From NCBI GenBank assembly GCA_965364515.1, contig CBDTXZ010000061.1, positions 1-15,419 on the forward strand: DNA of 15,419 nucleotides. The letters run 5' to 3'. Shown here piece by piece: positions 13,849 through 15,419 of this stretch (position 1 is its first letter; each line of letters starts with the position of its first letter). A program made the position numbers and the translations under genes. Source of the DNA: JAHEDH01 sp965364515. GTDB taxonomy: Bacteria; Actinomycetota; Acidimicrobiia; Spongiisociales; ZC4RG35. Under the pieces are notes generated by a model. It made no database searches. It was given only the letters and a program-made list of their open reading frames with translations, and was not told the DNA's origin.

Positions 13849-15114
13849 CTATTCGATCGGAGCGGACTCCCGGGCCTCTGGCTGCTCAGGTTCGATTGGG
13901 GCATTTCGACGCGCCCGTTCGAGTAGGCGATCAAAGACACCCCAGTACCAGAGACCGAGCCCGACCGCGATGACGGCTACTGCACTCCCGGCATACACGG
14001 CCCAACCGGCGCCGGTGCTCGGTGCCCCCTCGATGGTGAGTACGTACTGCGCCACTTCTTTGACCTGGAGTGCATCCAGGACACCTTCGTAGGCCGGCAT
14101 ACCCTCGGGGTGTCCGCCGAACACCCGGGAGATGATCTCGTTGGCGGTGAGGTCGATGCCGGCAAGTGAAGGGCCGAGCCCGCCGGCTCCGGTCAATCCA
14201 TGACAGGCCGCACAGGTGACGACGTAGACCTGTCTGCCGAGCACCGCATCCTGAGGTATACCGGCCTCGGTGCCGAAGGCTGCACGAGTTGCGTCCACGT
14301 AGGAGACCACAGCGTGGATCTCTTCGGCGTCGAGAAGGGCCGAGAACCCGGGCATGGCTCCACGGCCATTGCTGATGACCGAGACCAACTCGGCGTCGGT
14401 GAGCGGAGAGGCCCTGAGCGCCGGACCGGCGCCCCCGGATGCGTCTGGCCCGTGGCACTCGGCGCATGTGGTGCTGAACACTCGCGCTCCGCCGGCGATG
14501 ATCGAAGGTTCGGACCCGCCGCGGGGTGTGACTCCCACCACCCTCCTCGCCTCCACGAATGTCACTGCTGCTGCGAGTTCGGTCGGGCTGAGACCGTCGG
14601 CGAAGCCGGGCATGGTTCCTCGACCGTCGCTCACGATGGCAATCATCTCCGTTCGTGAGAGATCCGATCTCGTGAGATTGGGGCCTGCACCCCCTTCGGC
14701 ACCGGCGCCGTGGCACGTTGCGCAGTGGTCCATGAACACCTGCGTCCCCAGCTCCACCGTGACGTCGCCGACGACTCCGAGCGACACGCTGTACTCGGCC
14801 ACGGCCTGCAACTCCTCGTCGGTGAGGTCGGCAGCGAAGCCCGGCATGACCCTGGACCCGAAGCGGATGATCGAAAGCTGAGCGTCGAAGTCCGCCGTGC
14901 TCTGCCGAAGGCTGGGGCCGACGCCGCCCTCTCCTTCAGGTCCGTGACAGGAACTGCAGTTCTGCAGATAGATCTCCTCTGAGTCGCTCGCCTGCAGGAA
15001 AGCCGTCTGCGCCTCGCTGTGCAGCGACATCGACACGACGGCCAGACCGACGAGCGCCGCCGGCACGAGCAACCGGAGAAGCGGCAGTCTCCGGGCGGGG
15101 GTGTCGCGAGTCAC
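13849..15114 (-). CDS. Tetraheme membrane-anchored cytochrome c (four tandem c domains)
   Basis: This 421-residue protein has an N-terminal hydrophobic segment (about 11-30, signal peptide or anchor) and a C-terminal membrane helix (about 371-392) with a short charged cytosolic tail. Between them are four class I cytochrome c domains, each with a heme-binding CxxCH (53-57, 131-135, 217-221, 301-305) and a distal Met (90, 168, 254, 339). The Cys-to-Met distance is 37, 37, 37 and 38 residues, and each has GGxGP ten residues after the first Cys. It should carry four c hemes outside the membrane and pass electrons along them. The C-terminal anchor recalls the diheme QcrC subunit of the actinobacterial bc1 complex, but four domains is twice that number and no qcrA or qcrB is visible. 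It starts at a GTG overlapping the upstream gene by 4 nt (GTGA). Confidence 0.88.
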   Translation of the reverse strand: MTRDTPARRLPLLRLLVPAALVGLAVVSMSLHSEAQTAFLQASDSEEIYLQNCSSCHGPEGEGGVGPSLRQSTADFDAQLSIIRFGSRVMPGFAADLTDEELQAVAEYSVSLGVVGDVTVELGTQVFMDHCATCHGAGAEGGAGPNLTRSDLSRTEMIAIVSDGRGTMPGFADGLSPTELAAAVTFVEARRVVGVTPRGGSEPSIIAGGARVFSTTCAECHGPDASGGAGPALRASPLTDAELVSVISNGRGAMPGFSALLDAEEIHAVVSYVDATRAAFGTEAGIPQDAVLGRQVYVVTCAACHGLTGAGGLGPSLAGIDLTANEIISRVFGGHPEGMPAYEGVLDALQVKEVAQYVLTIEGAPSTGAGWAVYAGSAVAVIAVGLGLWYWGVFDRLLERARRNAPIEPEQPEARESAPIE

Positions 15115-15419
15115 AGCTCCGCTCCGGCTGATATCCAGTCGACGACCAGCTGGATCTCGGCGGGCGAAAGCGCGCCATTCGGCGGCATGATGCTGCCGAA
15201 CGTCTGCGTGCCGAGCAGTTTCTGAACGAGCACGCTGCCGTCGGGGTCGCCCGGCAGCACGACCGGCCCGTGGTCGCCGGAGTTGATGAAGGAGTCATAG
15301 TCGTCCATCGACCATCCGCCGAAGCCCCCGTGGCATCGGCCGCAGCTCGGCTCGAGGACCTCGACGACCTCGGCGAAGGTCGGAGCCACGACCTCCGTCG
15401 GCGTTGTCGTCGTTGACGA
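15111..15419 (-). CDS. Monoheme cytochrome c-like protein, planctomycete-type domain (5' end outside window)
   Basis: Only the last 102 residues are present; the frame is open to the window edge. They begin with a Ser/Thr-rich linker (SSTTTTPTE), of the kind found after a signal peptide or lipoprotein anchor, and continue with one heme site, CGRCHGG (first Cys encoded at 15344-15342). The downstream pattern GDPDGSVLVQKL, SIMPPNGALSPAEIQLVVDWISAGA is typical of the planctomycete-type cytochrome c domain (PSCyt1), with the Met of IMPP as candidate distal ligand. An in-frame GTG at 15389 has GGAGG only 2 nt upstream, too close for a good start, and the linker suggests a start further out. The stop overlaps the GTG of the tetraheme gene, so the two are one translational unit and probably partners in electron transfer. 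Confidence 0.82.
   Translation of the reverse strand, partial: SSTTTTPTEVVAPTFAEVVEVLEPSCGRCHGGFGGWSMDDYDSFINSGDHGPVVLPGDPDGSVLVQKLLGTQTFGSIMPPNGALSPAEIQLVVDWISAGAEL

Overview
The window looks like chromosomal DNA of a high-GC actinobacterium. Three SOS operators fit the Gram-positive/actinobacterial LexA box (TCGAAC-N4-GTTCGA). lexA is divergent from a LysM membrane protein, as yneA is in Bacillus and chiZ in Mycobacterium. The order cinA-thpR-recA-rny-miaB-miaA-dapF is a variant of the common actinobacterial recA neighbourhood. My guess is Acidimicrobiia, because rny follows recA and no recX is seen, but this is inference and was not checked by a search.

Layout: (1) 1-561, the 5' part of a LysM membrane protein on the minus strand and a compact divergent promoter region with three LexA boxes at 24-bp pitch. 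(2) 562-1227, lexA on plus, meeting dapF tail to tail with overlapping stop regions. (3) 1221-5809, a minus-strand run rny > miaB > miaA > dapF with overlapping or nearly touching genes. Its miaA appears to start at CTG. (4) 5810-9200, recA with its own SOS promoter, preceded by cinA > thpR. (5) 9330-10664, rimO. (6) 10730-12595, a probable operon of a small unknown protein, a PHP-family phosphoesterase and a membrane-anchored alpha/beta hydrolase. (7) 12707-13792, an AI-2E family (PerM-like) membrane protein on plus, divergent from that operon. (8) 13849-15419, a two-gene cytochrome c cluster on minus: a tetraheme membrane-anchored protein and the 3' part of a monoheme protein that runs off the window.

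How the genes work together: LexA represses itself, the LysM protein and recA. In all three promoters the 16-bp LexA box lies inside the -35/-10 spacer. RecA filaments on damaged DNA would trigger LexA self-cleavage at Ala107-Gly108. The LysM protein is the likely damage-inducible division brake. MiaA and MiaB act in sequence on tRNA A37, RimO is the ribosomal S12 counterpart of MiaB, RNase Y turns over mRNA, CinA and ThpR are nucleotide and RNA-end enzymes, and DapF makes meso-diaminopimelate for lysine and cell wall. The cytochrome cluster is a separate respiratory or electron-transfer module. Most genes are ordinary core genes. The least ordinary points are the SOS promoter geometry, the CTG start of miaA, the inverted pair of leaderless-type starts around 12.6-12.7 kb, and the four-fold cytochrome repeat. 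I found no tRNA, rRNA, CRISPR array, insertion sequence or prophage signature.
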